From positions 1 through 64,000 of the forward strand of contig NC_009409.2 of assembly GCF_000002875.2 (NCBI RefSeq): a stretch of 64,000 nucleotides of DNA. The letters are read 5' to 3'. The stretch is from Leishmania infantum JPCM5 (lineage: Eukaryota; Euglenozoa; Kinetoplastea; Trypanosomatida; Trypanosomatidae). The stretch's first letter is position 1. The number at the start of each line of letters is the position of its first letter. The notes beneath the pieces are model-generated. The model worked only from the letters and a program-made list of their open reading frames with translations. It ran no database searches and was not told where the DNA came from. Positions 9,258-19,798 of this stretch are shown in pieces. A program made the position numbers and the translations under genes.

Positions 9258-12200
9258 TTACGTGTTTCCAAATTTCACCCTGTCGAAGTGGTAACTGGAA
9301 GGCTGCAGCGGGCACTGGGGAAGACAGACACCGCCGCCGCTGATTCCGCTGTCGTGCGCCCGTGCCGAGCTCCTCATCGGCGGCCGTATGCTCGCCATCG
9401 AGGAGTCAGCCGGCGCCTGAAGATGCATGAGAGACAAGACAGACGCCTGTCTGGCGCGCTGCTCTGCGCGCATCTGGCTCCTCTCCTGCTCCAGCCTGTC
9501 GCGCCACCTGTTGTAGAGCACACCGACATACGACACAAAGCCCTCGCCATGGACAACGCGGCTGCGGAGAAGGTTTCGGGTGCGAATATTATTAGCGACG
9601 CGGTTCAAGAGCAGACGCACGTCGCGCTTGCACTGCTGACGCGCCTTCTCACGTAGCTGCCGAACCGCAGCGCGGAGGGCCGCGTCCATGCCAGAGCCGC
9701 TGGTCACCCGCGTGGCGGTCGAGATGATGGGCACAATGTACTGACGCACAAAATCATCGAAGCTGCTGCCGCAGATGTACGCCGTTGCCTGCTTCACGTG
9801 CTCCCTCACACGCTCCTGCGCCTGCCGCTGGGCGGCACCGAAGTCATACCGCAAGACCGTCGGCCGAAGTGATTCGATGTCCGCAGGAGGGGCGTGCCAC
9901 CACCAAGACGTGGGCGACAAATTTGCTGTTGCGCGGAAACCTCCCATCCGCATTCTTGGCTCGTGGGAGGTCTCGTGGTGGTCGGCACCGGGCAATTCGA
10001 CGCCGAGAAGGTTGCGAGCCACCCAGTACCAATCCAGGGGCGGCGACGTCAGCGGCTGCAAGGCGCTACCAAGCGTGCGGCGTCCGTCATGCACCACCTC
10101 CTGGCGCAAACGCATCCCGTCGGCGTCGTCCCCTTCTCGCGTTTCCTCGACATAGCCACGATGGCCGCCGCTGCGGTTTGCGACAGATGCATTCCAGCGG
10201 TTGGCGGTGCCGAAGGTGCCTTTTGGCCACGGCTGGCATGGCTGCAGAATGTCCTCGTCGAAAAACTGATGTCCACGGCGGCCAGCGCCGTCCTCTTTCT
10301 CCCCCGTCAGCCAAGGTCGTCGTGGCGGCGTCGAGCCGGCAGCCTGGGGGGTGGCACCAGCACTGTACTCTTGACCGTCACCGCCACACATCGCGTGTGA
10401 CTGCGGCGTCTCTCGAATCATCTCCAGTGCCGCCAAGCGCAACTCGTGGGCAAGCCACTCCTCGTCTGTCGCCTTCTCAGGGAGGGGCTTAGGCGTGGCT
10501 GCATAGAAATCGCGGAGTTTTGCACCACAGTCCTGCTCTAGCAAGTGTACCGCTCGCGCAATGGCGGCCTCCTCTAGCGCCTGCTGCGCCGTAGCCTTCA
10601 TGGTCCACATCGCCTCCGCCTCGGGCGTGTGCCGGACATGCAGCTGCTGCTGCGCAAATAGCATGCTCAACAGACCAAGCGCCTCCTGCACCTCGTTCCT
10701 AAACGCTGCCGCCTCGAGAGCGAGTTGCTGCACTTGTTGACGCAGCCAGTCAACATGTAGGGCGAGGCCTTCCGCTCGCGCGCCACGGCGTTGTACTCCG
10801 GCCTTTTCGGGCCCAGTCCCCGCTCCACGGGTAGCGGTACCGCCAGCAGCTTGGCCACCCTTTCGCGTGATGGACGAAACAGGCGCGACGACAGCATCCG
10901 CACAAGACGCCGACGGCTGCAGCACGTCCAGCGCCACAGTCGTGTTGTCAGTCGCGTTGCGGGCATGCCCGGTAGATATCGACGGCGCAGACGGATTCCT
11001 CCATGCCACTGACGTTCGCGCGTGGAGTGCCGGTGACGTTGAGCGCAACGGACGACTCGGCGACGCAGAAATCCCAGTCTCACCGCCGCCGTCGCGTGCA
11101 CTACCCATAGGGCAGCCGTCCACCTCGCCACCGTCCCCATCGCCCTGCCTGGTGGACGGGCGACTCTCTTGCACGAGATGACGCAGCCGGTCCGGTGCGG
11201 AGGAGCTACTGGAGGATGGCCCGAGAGACAAGACCTCAGCGCGTGCCTTGCTCACGATGGGAAGCGCTGGAGTGAGGGGTTCGTGCTCGCCCGTGAGGGA
11301 CACCCTTTGGGCCTGCTTACGCTGAGGTGCGTCATCACGCTTAGTGGCCTCTGCGCCCTGGACAGCAGAGTGGAGCTGGGCGGCCACCATCGATGCAACG
11401 CGCTCGCGCTCCCCTTGCAGCTGCTGCCGAAACCACTGCACATGCAGCAGCTCGCGCCGCAGCGCATTCGCACGGGAGAGCTCGGCGCATTGGAGCACGG
11501 CGCTTTTCAGGTGCGTCAATGCCGCGGAGGTGGAGGGAGCTGGCACTGATGCAGTGGTTCCAGCGGCACGACCGCCTCCAGGCCCGCGGGCTATGTCACT
11601 CTTTCTCGACAGCGACGTCGGCGCCGATGCTGGTGGGTCGGGATTGTGTGACGCAACTGGAGCCGTGGTGGCGGCAGTCGTCGACGCAGTCTTTTTGTGG
11701 CGCGACGCGCGTGTCGCCGACCGCGACTTGAGGCTCTTCTTTTGCTCCTGCAGGGGCTCCAGTTGCTTTTCTGGGCTAGGGGCAACGTGCTGCAAAGAGG
11801 TCGCTGTCGTTCTTGTTGGGACCGCCGTTGTAGTGCTCACCAGCGTTACCGTTGAGGTGCGCTGCTGAGCTGCAGCTGAGGGGGAGGCGAAGCTCGGAAG
11901 TGCCGGGGCCGCAACCACGGACAAGGTTTTCAGACATGGGCGCGTTTCGGCGATGTTTTCGTACCTTGCGTAGGACACAATAACGTCGTTGTCCCTGGGC
12001 AGTTCCTCGTGCGCCCCTCCAAAGCTGCCAGTCACCCGAGCCATGCGCTGAGCCAGCTGTGCGTCTCGGTCGAGCATCTCCATAGCGCAGCTGACTTCTG
12101 CCTCCAAGCGTCGCTTCCACAGCTCGACTTCGGACTTTGCGTCGACAATAGCCCCTGAAAGAGGGATGTTTTCTCGCAGCAGTTTGCGCCGGTAGGAGTC

Positions 12201-13061
12201 GTCTTCAATGCACTGGTCAAGGCTCTCCTCCGGCACACCGGATGGCTGTGTTTCGTCCCGTTCGTGGGGAGACTCACAGGGAGTAGCTGCCTCCTCTTCG
12301 TGGAACGCTTTCTGCGTGAAAGCAGCGCCCGCAGCGCTTTCCTGGGCATTTAGCCGCCGTCGCAGCTGAGAGTTCTCCTGCTCCAACGCCTTGTTCGCCT
12401 CAATGAGGAAACCGAAGTCTTTTTTCAGCACCGACGGCTCGTTCTCGCTGCGGAAGCCGCGGAGTTCGGCGCACTCTCGTTCGAGGTAGCGCAGCTGCAG
12501 TTTCGATGTACTGTTCTGGCTGTTCAGCTTTCGAATCTCGCTGTCCTTGAGGCGCAGCAGCTTCAGCACACCAGCGAGCTCCTTCTGCACAGCGTCCAAG
12601 TCGAAGGTAAGGCACTGTATTGTGGTTGTTTTCTCCTGCAGTACCTGACAGAGATTGCCAAGGCGGCTCTGCATTGCGCCCATTTCCTTCTTTTCCTGTG
12701 CCGTGTGTCGCGGTTTGCCGTACGCGTAGCGTTTCACGACCGCCTCTACCCTCTCCCAGGTATCCCAGTCGCCGAGCGCACCGTCAGCTGCATCGACGTT
12801 GGCGAAGAGCACATCATATATGTCCTGCCGGTTGCTTTCATACATGGTGAAGTCCATCTGCCGCTTGCGACTGTCGATTTCCTCACGCTGCCTCTGCAAC
12901 TCGGCATAATCGGTGTATACCTGGTTCAGAAAGGCCTCTCGCTGCTCGGCGCTGCTGCGTTGCGGCGTCATCAGCAACGGCAGCGTCGCAGCCGCCACTA
13001 CCGCCTCGACGCGGGCCAGGCCCTGTCTTCCTGCCGCTTGCGAAGACGCGGAGACCTCCAT
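9258..13061 (-). CDS. Large coiled-coil hypothetical protein
   Basis: A 1267-residue protein of unknown function. ATG 13061 (MEVSAS) is the first ATG; the open frame extends ten codons further only through a TTG. Seen: heptad-like coiled coil at about residues 40-85 and 130-245 (LExE-rich, QLRRRL), then a long low-complexity Ser/Ala/Thr/Pro region (about 370-680), a second helical segment around LHVDWLRQQVQQLALEAAA (about 740-800), and a basic C-terminal helical part with repeated LREKARQQ and WRDRLEQERSQ stretches. No membrane segment or enzyme motif. This architecture is common among trypanosomatid flagellar, basal body and cytoskeletal proteins, but that is only a suggestion. Confidence 0.85.
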   Translation of the reverse strand: MEVSASSQAAGRQGLARVEAVVAAATLPLLMTPQRSSAEQREAFLNQVYTDYAELQRQREEIDSRKRQMDFTMYESNRQDIYDVLFANVDAADGALGDWDTWERVEAVVKRYAYGKPRHTAQEKKEMGAMQSRLGNLCQVLQEKTTTIQCLTFDLDAVQKELAGVLKLLRLKDSEIRKLNSQNSTSKLQLRYLERECAELRGFRSENEPSVLKKDFGFLIEANKALEQENSQLRRRLNAQESAAGAAFTQKAFHEEEAATPCESPHERDETQPSGVPEESLDQCIEDDSYRRKLLRENIPLSGAIVDAKSEVELWKRRLEAEVSCAMEMLDRDAQLAQRMARVTGSFGGAHEELPRDNDVIVSYARYENIAETRPCLKTLSVVAAPALPSFASPSAAAQQRTSTVTLVSTTTAVPTRTTATSLQHVAPSPEKQLEPLQEQKKSLKSRSATRASRHKKTASTTAATTAPVASHNPDPPASAPTSLSRKSDIARGPGGGRAAGTTASVPAPSTSAALTHLKSAVLQCAELSRANALRRELLHVQWFRQQLQGERERVASMVAAQLHSAVQGAEATKRDDAPQRKQAQRVSLTGEHEPLTPALPIVSKARAEVLSLGPSSSSSSAPDRLRHLVQESRPSTRQGDGDGGEVDGCPMGSARDGGGETGISASPSRPLRSTSPALHARTSVAWRNPSAPSISTGHARNATDNTTVALDVLQPSASCADAVVAPVSSITRKGGQAAGGTATRGAGTGPEKAGVQRRGARAEGLALHVDWLRQQVQQLALEAAAFRNEVQEALGLLSMLFAQQQLHVRHTPEAEAMWTMKATAQQALEEAAIARAVHLLEQDCGAKLRDFYAATPKPLPEKATDEEWLAHELRLAALEMIRETPQSHAMCGGDGQEYSAGATPQAAGSTPPRRPWLTGEKEDGAGRRGHQFFDEDILQPCQPWPKGTFGTANRWNASVANRSGGHRGYVEETREGDDADGMRLRQEVVHDGRRTLGSALQPLTSPPLDWYWVARNLLGVELPGADHHETSHEPRMRMGGFRATANLSPTSWWWHAPPADIESLRPTVLRYDFGAAQRQAQERVREHVKQATAYICGSSFDDFVRQYIVPIISTATRVTSGSGMDAALRAAVRQLREKARQQCKRDVRLLLNRVANNIRTRNLLRSRVVHGEGFVSYVGVLYNRWRDRLEQERSQMRAEQRARQASVLSLMHLQAPADSSMASIRPPMRSSARAHDSGISGGGVCLPQCPLQPSSYHFDRVKFGNT

Positions 13062-13762
13062 GTCCTTTCCTTTTCCGTATTCACAGGGCAATGCTGAACC
13101 TTTTAGGTCAGCTTGAGATGAAGAAGGCGTGCGTCAACGCTGGCCTCGAAGCGTGGGAAGCTCAGCAGAGGGATGAAAGGGAGGGAAGCGGTGGAACGGC
13201 AGAAGAAAAAGTGTCGGTGATGCAGAGACGGAGAGGGGGGGAGATGAGCGGGGACGTCGACGCCGCTGCAGAGGTTTCTTTCCTCCATCCCTCCCCCCAC
13301 CACCACCCTGCCTTGCCATTTGCAAAGCAGAGCTGACAAAACCGAGAAAGAGGGGGGCTGCGGAGACTTCCAAGAGCACTGGCGCCACCACTCGGAGCCG
13401 GAAAAAGCCAACGCCTCAAACTGCCTGTTCACAGGAAGTGGCCGCAAGCCCCTCATGGGGTGATGAGGAACGAATGTAGAGGAGCGGACGGGGTGTGGTG
13501 GCCAGACGGACAAACACCTGCACCGCAGGTTGTGAAAGCGCTAGGCTCGAGCTTGCCCCTTACGTTCACAAACACCCAAACAGTGCGAGAGCATCTAAAC
13601 ATCTATGCAGTCCAGAGCAGAGAGAGGGGGCACCTAAAACAAGAAGGAATCAACAGGAAGAGACGCCCAGAGAGAAGCACACACATAAAAAAAGCGAGAG
13701 CCGAGCAGGTGCACTCACTGAACGGCACCGAAGTTTTGCAGACTAAAAGTGGGCAGCTGCAC
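13062..13762. promoter_or_regulatory. Intergenic region with long pyrimidine tract in sense
   Basis: No gene seen. The plus strand is purine-rich at about 13157-13253 (including a G7 run), 100-190 bp upstream of ATG 13061, the expected place for the trans-splice signal of the coiled-coil gene. Confidence 0.55.
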
Positions 13763-14278
13763 TCAGGAGCGCTGCAGGGAGTTGAGTGCACGCCTGCGTT
13801 TGTCTACCAGTGCCGCCGCGAAGGGCTGTGCAGGTAAAGCGGCGGCCGGCTTGCAGGCAGACATCGGGGACCGAGATGCTATAGGAACGCGTGCAGGGTG
13901 TCTCTCGGTCGAGGGCTGCGGCGTGAGGGAGCGTAGAAGACGCAAAAGCGAATGGCACATCGCCACCTTTGCTGAGGCATATTTGCAACGACCAAATTGA
14001 GCACCCGAAATGCCATGCACCTCACCGGTCTCCGCAGCCAGCAATCGCACCGTTGCGGCACCAACATTTTCGTCGCTGTGTTCGAGGATGAACCAGTCGT
14101 GTTTGCGAATCAGTGCCGCCGTGGCGGCGGGAAAGCGGTGGTAAAGAAACTGCAGAAAGAGCGAGTAGGTGTGGGGATTGCCAGTCATGACATCGCCCTC
14201 GCTCACCGAGTCCCAGTCGCGAAATCCGAGCTTTGACAGCTTGGCGTGCAAGAGAGAAAAGTTGGACGCAAGCTCCAT
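13763..14278 (-). CDS. CEP44-domain protein (centriole/basal body)
   Basis: A 171-residue protein matching the N-terminal domain of human CEP44, a centriolar protein that links cartwheel-derived centrioles to centrosome conversion. Seen: helix MELASNFSLLHAKLSKL (1-17), FRDWDSVSEGD (19-29), then PHTYSLFLQFLYHRFP (35-50), the CEP44 signature of a short loop followed by a helix ending in the aromatic F-L-x-x-x-F pattern, and HDWFILEH at about 60-67. The C-terminal 45 residues are low-complexity. I used ATG 14278; the frame extends 14 codons up through a GTG only. Human CEP44 is about 390 residues, so this is a compact form with the domain and little else. Basal body location is inferred from the family. 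Confidence 0.75.
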   Translation of the reverse strand: MELASNFSLLHAKLSKLGFRDWDSVSEGDVMTGNPHTYSLFLQFLYHRFPAATAALIRKHDWFILEHSDENVGAATVRLLAAETGEVHGISGAQFGRCKYASAKVAMCHSLLRLLRSLTPQPSTERHPARVPIASRSPMSACKPAAALPAQPFAAALVDKRRRALNSLQRS

Positions 14279-14890
14279 GAGTAGCGAGGGGGTCGAGGGA
14301 TCAGTCACCCCAGTGACCACCAGAGAGAGTGATTTCTATTTTTTTCGTTGCTGCTTTCAAGGCGCAGTGGCCAGAAAAAAAAAAAGAGGAGACGTGTGGA
14401 GAAGAGCACAGTAGGTTGTTGCCGGGGGGGGAGAGACAGGAGGGGGCCTGATGAAGGCGAGCCGGCGGTTGCTGCATAGACACGTCAAATCAAATACTGC
14501 GCATCACGCGAAAACATACGTGCGCACCTCGGCACAGCGTCAGATCAAACGGTGGCAAGCCACGCACGCAAGAGAATCTGCGCGCCGCCAAGAGGCTGGC
14601 GGCCTTGACAGCACCCGAAAAAATCAGCGGCGCCAAAGAGTACAGCCGGGCAGCAGTCTCGCGAAGGGTTAGAGCACAGGGAGTCAGGAAGTGCGGAGTC
14701 GCACCGCGGCTATGTTTGCGTGTTCTGTACGTGACACAACTGCTCCGATGTCGGGACGCACCAAGAAGCACAAAGCAAGTGAATTTTTTTTCCTGAATCT
14801 AGAGGAAACACCGACGGTGATGTGCGCTAGACCAAGAGGTACGATCTCGTTCCGTCCCCACCCCCCGACCCTAGCGTGACACCCGTCGCC
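14279..14890. promoter_or_regulatory. Intergenic region
   Basis: No gene seen. An A11 run followed by purines at 14374-14392 and a G7/purine stretch at 14424-14445 are candidate transcript pyrimidine tracts for the CEP44-domain gene. Confidence 0.45.
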
Positions 14891-15349
14891 TTAACGGCGC
14901 AGAACGATGTTCACAAGTGTCTCGCGGCCGTAGGGGACGTACGACAGGGAATACCACACCAAGGCGGAGTACTGCAGGACACCGCACAGGAAGCACAGCA
15001 AGACTGACTTGAAGATGACAGCTACAAAGAAAGCGAAAAACATAGAGCCGATGTAGAGCACCGTGGCATTGAAGCGGTACTCGTCGAACATGTACGCAAG
15101 CTGCGCTGAGGGACCCATGAGGATGACGGTGCTCAGCATAGAGAGAAAGCTACCAAGGGAGGATAGCATGCTGTACTTCCAGTAGGACCCCATACCGAGA
15201 GCAAACCAGCTCATCAGCGTCGAAAAGAGCGCTAGCGACATGAGGACGCAGAAGCCTTGAATTCGCTGCGTCCAGGTGAGATCCTTGAAGAACTGGTCAT
15301 TGTCATTTAACGGCGCAGTCGCTGCCTCGTTGATTTCCACAGCAGACAT
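14891..15349 (-). CDS. SFT2/Got1-like Golgi membrane protein
   Basis: A 152-residue four-pass membrane protein of the SFT2 family, which acts in retrograde endosome-to-Golgi vesicle fusion. Seen: an N-terminal cytoplasmic stretch ending with LTWTQRIQGF (24-33), membrane segments at about 31-52, 59-78, 95-112 and 115-138, and the family hallmark between segments two and three (SSLGSFLSMLSTVILMGP, ending at residue 80) corresponding to the FTLGNxxxxxSxxFLxGP pattern. Cytoplasmic end is short and basic. ATG 15349 gives the expected soluble N-terminus; the longer open frame to 15496 reads into a hydrophobic, UTR-like sequence. Size matches yeast Sft2 (215) and vertebrate SFT2D proteins (about 160). 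Confidence 0.88.
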   Translation of the reverse strand: MSAVEINEAATAPLNDNDQFFKDLTWTQRIQGFCVLMSLALFSTLMSWFALGMGSYWKYSMLSSLGSFLSMLSTVILMGPSAQLAYMFDEYRFNATVLYIGSMFFAFFVAVIFKSVLLCFLCGVLQYSALVWYSLSYVPYGRETLVNIVLRR

Positions 15350-16114
15350 CACTTTTCTTTCGGTTTCGACCTGTGGGGAATTGTTCTGTTTCTCGCAGCC
15401 TTTCCCTAGTGTGGGAATGTGGGAGAGCGGTACACGCAAAGAAAAAAAACGCGCGGGAAAGGAGTGAACGACGCAACCGGAGGAGGACAGAAGCAATGCA
15501 GCCTGAAAGTGGGAGGGCTAAGCGGACGAATACGTGTGGCGCGTAAACTCAGCACAGGCGGTTGTGGTGCGCGCAAGTCCGCGTGCCCGTCAGTAAACAA
15601 AAAAAAAAAACAAAGAGGGACAGAAAGCACGGGAGAGAAAGTGGAGAAGCGGGCAGGCAGCGAGGGGCGGGATGAGGAGGGGGGAGGGGGGCAAACGGAG
15701 GCGAAACAGACTTTTGGCGAAGAGGGGCTGAGGCTGTCCTCTTGAGTTCTGATGGTAGCGCGTGCATGGCCGAGTCCCACCACAAGAAGCGACAGCCTTC
15801 CGCGTGTCGGCCATCGCTATTGGTTCTCTCGCTCTCTGTCGGTGTTTACACGAGCAGCAAACCTTCGTCTTGAAATGTATTGTTTTTTTTGTTGTTGTTG
15901 TACAAGCGCACCAACAAACCCCTCTGCCGAAAGAGCGAAGCAAAGCAGAAAGCCCGCCGCCAGCCAGACAATGCGCCGTGCGGCACGCGGCCACTACACT
16001 ATGTACATGGTAGGGAGTGCACTTCTGCACTCGATGGCGGGGCTAGTGACCGCATGAACGCGTGGCGGTCGTCGCGCTCCTCTTCTGCAACGAGATCAAG
16101 TGAGGTAAGACAGC
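15350..16114. promoter_or_regulatory. Intergenic region with long purine stretches
   Basis: No gene seen. Purine stretches at 15438-15464 and about 15597-15700 (containing an A12-type run) are transcript pyrimidine tracts upstream of the SFT2-like gene. A T8 run plus GTTGTT repeat lies at about 15883-15900. Confidence 0.5.
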
Positions 16115-16471
16115 TCACGGTAGCCACAGGGGAGTACGACTCACACACTGTTTGTGCTCCCATGCAACGTCAATGCACCGTTCAGGAAAGTCCTTCAGAC
16201 AACCACTGTCCTCGATTACGAGCGTTAGAGGCCATTTCTGGTACTCGAGGAAGCCAGTGAAACTGCGCCCGCCCTCGACACGAGCACATTCGGTAATGGT
16301 GAGTGTGACAAACGTGGGGGACTCCGGTGCCTCTGCTGTGGGCATGGAGAACAGTACGTTGAACGTATCGACCTTGGTGGGATGCGGGGCAACCGTGACG
16401 TTGAACCGTATGGAGCTTGACGCGAACGCCTTCGCGATAAGCTGCAGCTTTCTTGCTGCCTGCAGCTCCAT
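16115..16471 (-). CDS. Small hypothetical protein
   Basis: A 118-residue open frame from ATG 16471 (MELQAARKLQLI). The frame is open 32 codons further up, but that part is arginine-rich and crosses a pyrimidine-type run, so I preferred the inner ATG. Seen: an N-terminal basic helix, then alternating strands with VTVAPH, FNVLFSM, FVTLTITE and WPLTLVIED, suggesting a small beta-rich domain. No family recognised. It sits in a 1.9-kb gap that would otherwise be unusually long between its neighbours. Composition resembles real protein more than the antisense frames do, but proof needs conservation. Confidence 0.6.
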   Translation of the reverse strand: MELQAARKLQLIAKAFASSSIRFNVTVAPHPTKVDTFNVLFSMPTAEAPESPTFVTLTITECARVEGGRSFTGFLEYQKWPLTLVIEDSGCLKDFPERCIDVAWEHKQCVSRTPLWLP

Positions 16472-17230
16472 GCTGTGAATAAGCCGCTGTTTTTTTCGGT
16501 ACCGTAAACGGGACAGTCGATGAGAGACGCCCCGACACACCTCCGAAAAAAAAAAATCGACGGGCAACGCTCCGTTACTTTAAAGCGGGAAACTTGTGCG
16601 CAGCGCATTGATGTGCACGTAGACGAGAACGGAGTGGCAGAGAGAGTGATGCGGCAAGAAAACAAAAACGAGAGGAGGGTGCATCCATCGAGGAATGGTC
16701 GCGCAGTGCGGTCGCACACACTTTGGACCAAGAACCGTCTATCCTTCCAGACTTCACTGCCGGGTCTTCAAAGGTGCAGGCGCACAGCCATGATGGGTAA
16801 AACACACGTACATGTTCGCCATACGTGCGCAGCTTCTGCTCCACAAGTACACGCCCGTCGCAGCATTGCGCCACTGAAGAGAACAGGCGCTTCCGCACCC
16901 GTTCCTCTGCAGTGGAGGCGCGGCATTGTCCTATGAGTTGCCCTTTGGCGTTTCCAGGCACCATGGCGTACGTATAATGGCAGCTCAACTCCTTGAGCTG
17001 GCCAGTGATGGAAAGGAAGAAAGCGGACAAGGAAACACACACGCATGCACACACGCCCGAGCCCGCGTGCGCGGAACGACATGTAGCAGTTACAAAGCAG
17101 ATGGTGCGAGAGAAGGAAACGGGACGGCGGCCGGTCCAAAGGGAACACAACTTGCAAGCACGCTCATGCGGGCATCTCCGTGTTGGGCACACCGGCGCCA
17201 CTCTGTTTCGAGTTGACCGGTTTTCAGATG
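16472..17230. other. Intergenic region
   Basis: No gene seen. An A11-12 run at 16545-16556 gives a T-rich pyrimidine tract in the transcript just upstream of ATG 16471, and further purines lie at about 17005-17035. Confidence 0.45.
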
Positions 17231-18130
17231 CTATTGGTGTGCCGTGGAAAGGAGAGAAGGGGAAGGACCAAGCGTCCACCCATGCTGTGGCTCCAGCCTC
17301 TGCCGCACCGCTCCGCGAGCCTTGAGTGCCCAGTCGAGACGCCGCCGATCGGCTGCCGCAAGTGTCTGGGCCACGAGGCGACCGACAGCCATAGCCTCTG
17401 GTGGGGAGGCGTGTTCTTCGTCCAGGAGCAATCCAGTAAAGAGGGCGCTCTCACTTCCAAACTCCCTGGCGGCGAGCTGCACGAGCTGTGCTAGAGTTCT
17501 GTTCCGATCAACGTAGGCGCCGTCGAGGTAGAGCGTCGAGGAGACAAAGCCGCTGGTAAGCAGTTCCTCAAAGACGTAGGCCGCTTGTGGGGCAAACGGG
17601 TGCTGTGTCTCCACGCAGAGGCACACACCCCGTAGAAAGGGGACAAGCAGAGGACACTGCACGCCAAGCGCACGAGCACACGGCACCGGGGACCGCTCCG
17701 ACTCATCGTGCCCATGAAGGAGGCTCTGCAGCACGACAGCCAAGCGCTGCTGTCTCTCAGAGCCAAATCGCAAGCGTGCTGTCGGCTGCAGAAGCAAACT
17801 CCTCGGCGACATCAGCATGGATTCGGGGCAATCCAGCAGCTCATGCTCGCCCAGCTCCCCGGCACGGTGCAGAATGGCCGGGAAATCGAACACGCAGTAG
17901 CTGAAGACGAAGGGATCGAAGGAGGCGAGAAAGAATGTCGCTGTCTCAGCTGGGCGTGCGATGGGTGGAGGTGTTTGACCCGCGAGGAGGAGCGTTGGCA
18001 CCCAATCCGTCTCCGCTTTCTGTTGCCTGCCTCTCTCTCTAGCAAAGGCTTGCATCTCAGCGGCTCGCGAAAAGCCCCCGCTCACTCTGTGCCTCTGAAG
18101 AACAACTGCGATACCTCGCCGCATGTCCAT
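17231..18130 (-). CDS. Hypothetical protein, 299 residues
   Basis: Open frame from ATG 18130 (MDMRRGIAVV); Met3 at 18124 is an equally possible start. The sequence further upstream in frame is cysteine/hydrophobic and UTR-like. Seen: an arginine-rich, hydroxyl-poor N-terminus that could act as a mitochondrial presequence, a hydrophobic FFLASFDPFVFSYCVFDF stretch at about residues 66-83, PLLVPFLRGVCLCVE around 160-175, and a helical C-terminal third (LAQLVQLAAREFG, LVAQTLAAADRRRLDWAL). No family or catalytic motif recognised. It is flanked by the small beta-rich protein and PABP, which gives no functional clue. Confidence 0.75.
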   Translation of the reverse strand: MDMRRGIAVVLQRHRVSGGFSRAAEMQAFARERGRQQKAETDWVPTLLLAGQTPPPIARPAETATFFLASFDPFVFSYCVFDFPAILHRAGELGEHELLDCPESMLMSPRSLLLQPTARLRFGSERQQRLAVVLQSLLHGHDESERSPVPCARALGVQCPLLVPFLRGVCLCVETQHPFAPQAAYVFEELLTSGFVSSTLYLDGAYVDRNRTLAQLVQLAAREFGSESALFTGLLLDEEHASPPEAMAVGRLVAQTLAAADRRRLDWALKARGAVRQRLEPQHGWTLGPSPSLLSTAHQ

Positions 18131-19798
18131 GACGCCCTGCCTCCCACGTGCTATCGACACTACCACGTAAGGAAAGTGCACGCAGCAGAGTGTCGTACAA
18201 ATACAGGGAAACAGAGATAGACGCACGTCGGCGACGCAATCACGAGGAAACGCGATCGAAAAGCGTGAGACGATAGCACCGTCGCAGCCACCACTCCGTG
18301 CCGATTCGCGTGTGCTCCTTTCCTGTTTCAAGGGAAGAGGTACGCGGCTGTCCGCGGAAGATCAGTCGAGGAAGGCCGCAAACCACGTGCACCGCCGCAC
18401 CAAGCGCGAACGCCACTACCCAGCGAATGGGAGGCGCACACGTCACAGGAAGAGAGACAGAGAAAAAGAGGGAGGCAGAAGCGTTGAAGGCGTTGGAGGA
18501 GGAAGGGGCACAGAGGAGTCGGCGATCGCGTGAGTGCCGAGGAGACCGTGTGTCAGAGGTGAGGCAACAGGCTAGTCCCCCAACACGCACACTCACCCCG
18601 CCGTGCGGCCATCTTCCCATTCCAATCACTCTCCCTTGGCCCATGGAGAGCGCAGGGTGGAGGGCTGCACGAATTGTGCTTGTGCTGCTGCCAAGCGCGA
18701 CTCGTGAGGAAGGCTGCCTTGCACCTTCTTCGAGTGGTGTCTTGTGAACCGGGGCAGCTGAGAAAGCCACCGGTGGAGTGATTCAGCTAGGGACGTGATC
18801 CTGTGTGCTCGTATTGTTGTATCGGAGACGGGGGGGTCCGGCGCCACTCTCGTTCTGAAACTTCACAGTTCTGTTCTGCGTACTAGTCACCGCCCACCCA
18901 CCCACCCCCCTGCCGCACGTGAGGCACGAAAAGCCGGAACGCATCAGGGTCTTAAAAGGAAAATGGCCGGTGGAAACGATGAGAGCTATTGAGTAGGAGC
19001 CGTGCGCCAACTGCCGGCGCTGCAGACTGTGCGGTCGTTGTGTGCACGCGTCCGCCTATGTCCGCGTTTCGAAAGAACAGGAAGAAATGTCAACTAAAAA
19101 GGGGACAACAACACGTGTCTTCATCTCAAGGGTGCCACTCCGCTGCTCTAAAAGGCAGAGGAGGCCATCCCCGTTCGAACACACTCAGAGTGAAATAGAG
19201 GGGGGCACTACTTCGCGAAAAGAGAGGCGATCCACAGCAGCGCTGACATGGCCTGTGTTTGTCAGAAGTGTCACTGCCTGCTGACGGCTGCACCAAACGC
19301 TCGTCTTCCAAGGCCCCACTCCACTCTCCCGCCGATTCCGTCAGCGACGAGAGCACCGGTGGCCTCTTCTGGCGTGCACCTGGGCTATGGATCATTTGGT
19401 GTTTTACTTTCCTCAGGAAACGGTTTTCTTTCATCGCTTAGTTACGTCACCGTGGGCTCCAGTGCCCCACTCCCCTCCTAGCCACGCCAGTGCTTCATGC
19501 TATCCGACAACATCACACCGCTCCCACCCCCTTCAAACAGCAAAAAGAAAATCCAGCCACTACAACAGCAACACAGTGGCACAGCGTCACACCTCCGTCA
19601 CGTGCGAACCACCGCATATCACAGCTCCCCCATCGCAGTCGAGTCGATAGAGAGGTGGTGGTGCTGTCGCGACCTACTCGAGGTGCGGCAGCAGCCTACT
19701 CCGTCAGCACATGGGGGAGGCGTGAGAAGGGGAGGGGAAGAAGATAGGAAGGCCAGCCCGATTGTGCCTGAGGACTGGGACACTACCATGTCCCCGCA
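18131..19798. other. Long intergenic region containing the PABP 3'UTR
   Basis: About 1.7 kb without a supportable gene. A purine run at about 18447-18480 is a candidate trans-splice pyrimidine tract for the 299-residue protein. The remainder probably includes a long 3'UTR of the PABP gene. A minus-strand open frame at 18240-18770 is antisense-like in composition and was not called. Confidence 0.5.

Noticed and set aside
13062..13091. Upstream extension of the 1267-residue protein by ten codons
   Set aside because: It begins with TTG; the first ATG is at 13061 and trypanosomatid nuclear genes normally start with ATG.
18240..18770. 176-codon minus-strand frame upstream of the 299-residue protein
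   Set aside because: It crosses a pyrimidine tract and reads as UTR; composition not protein-like.
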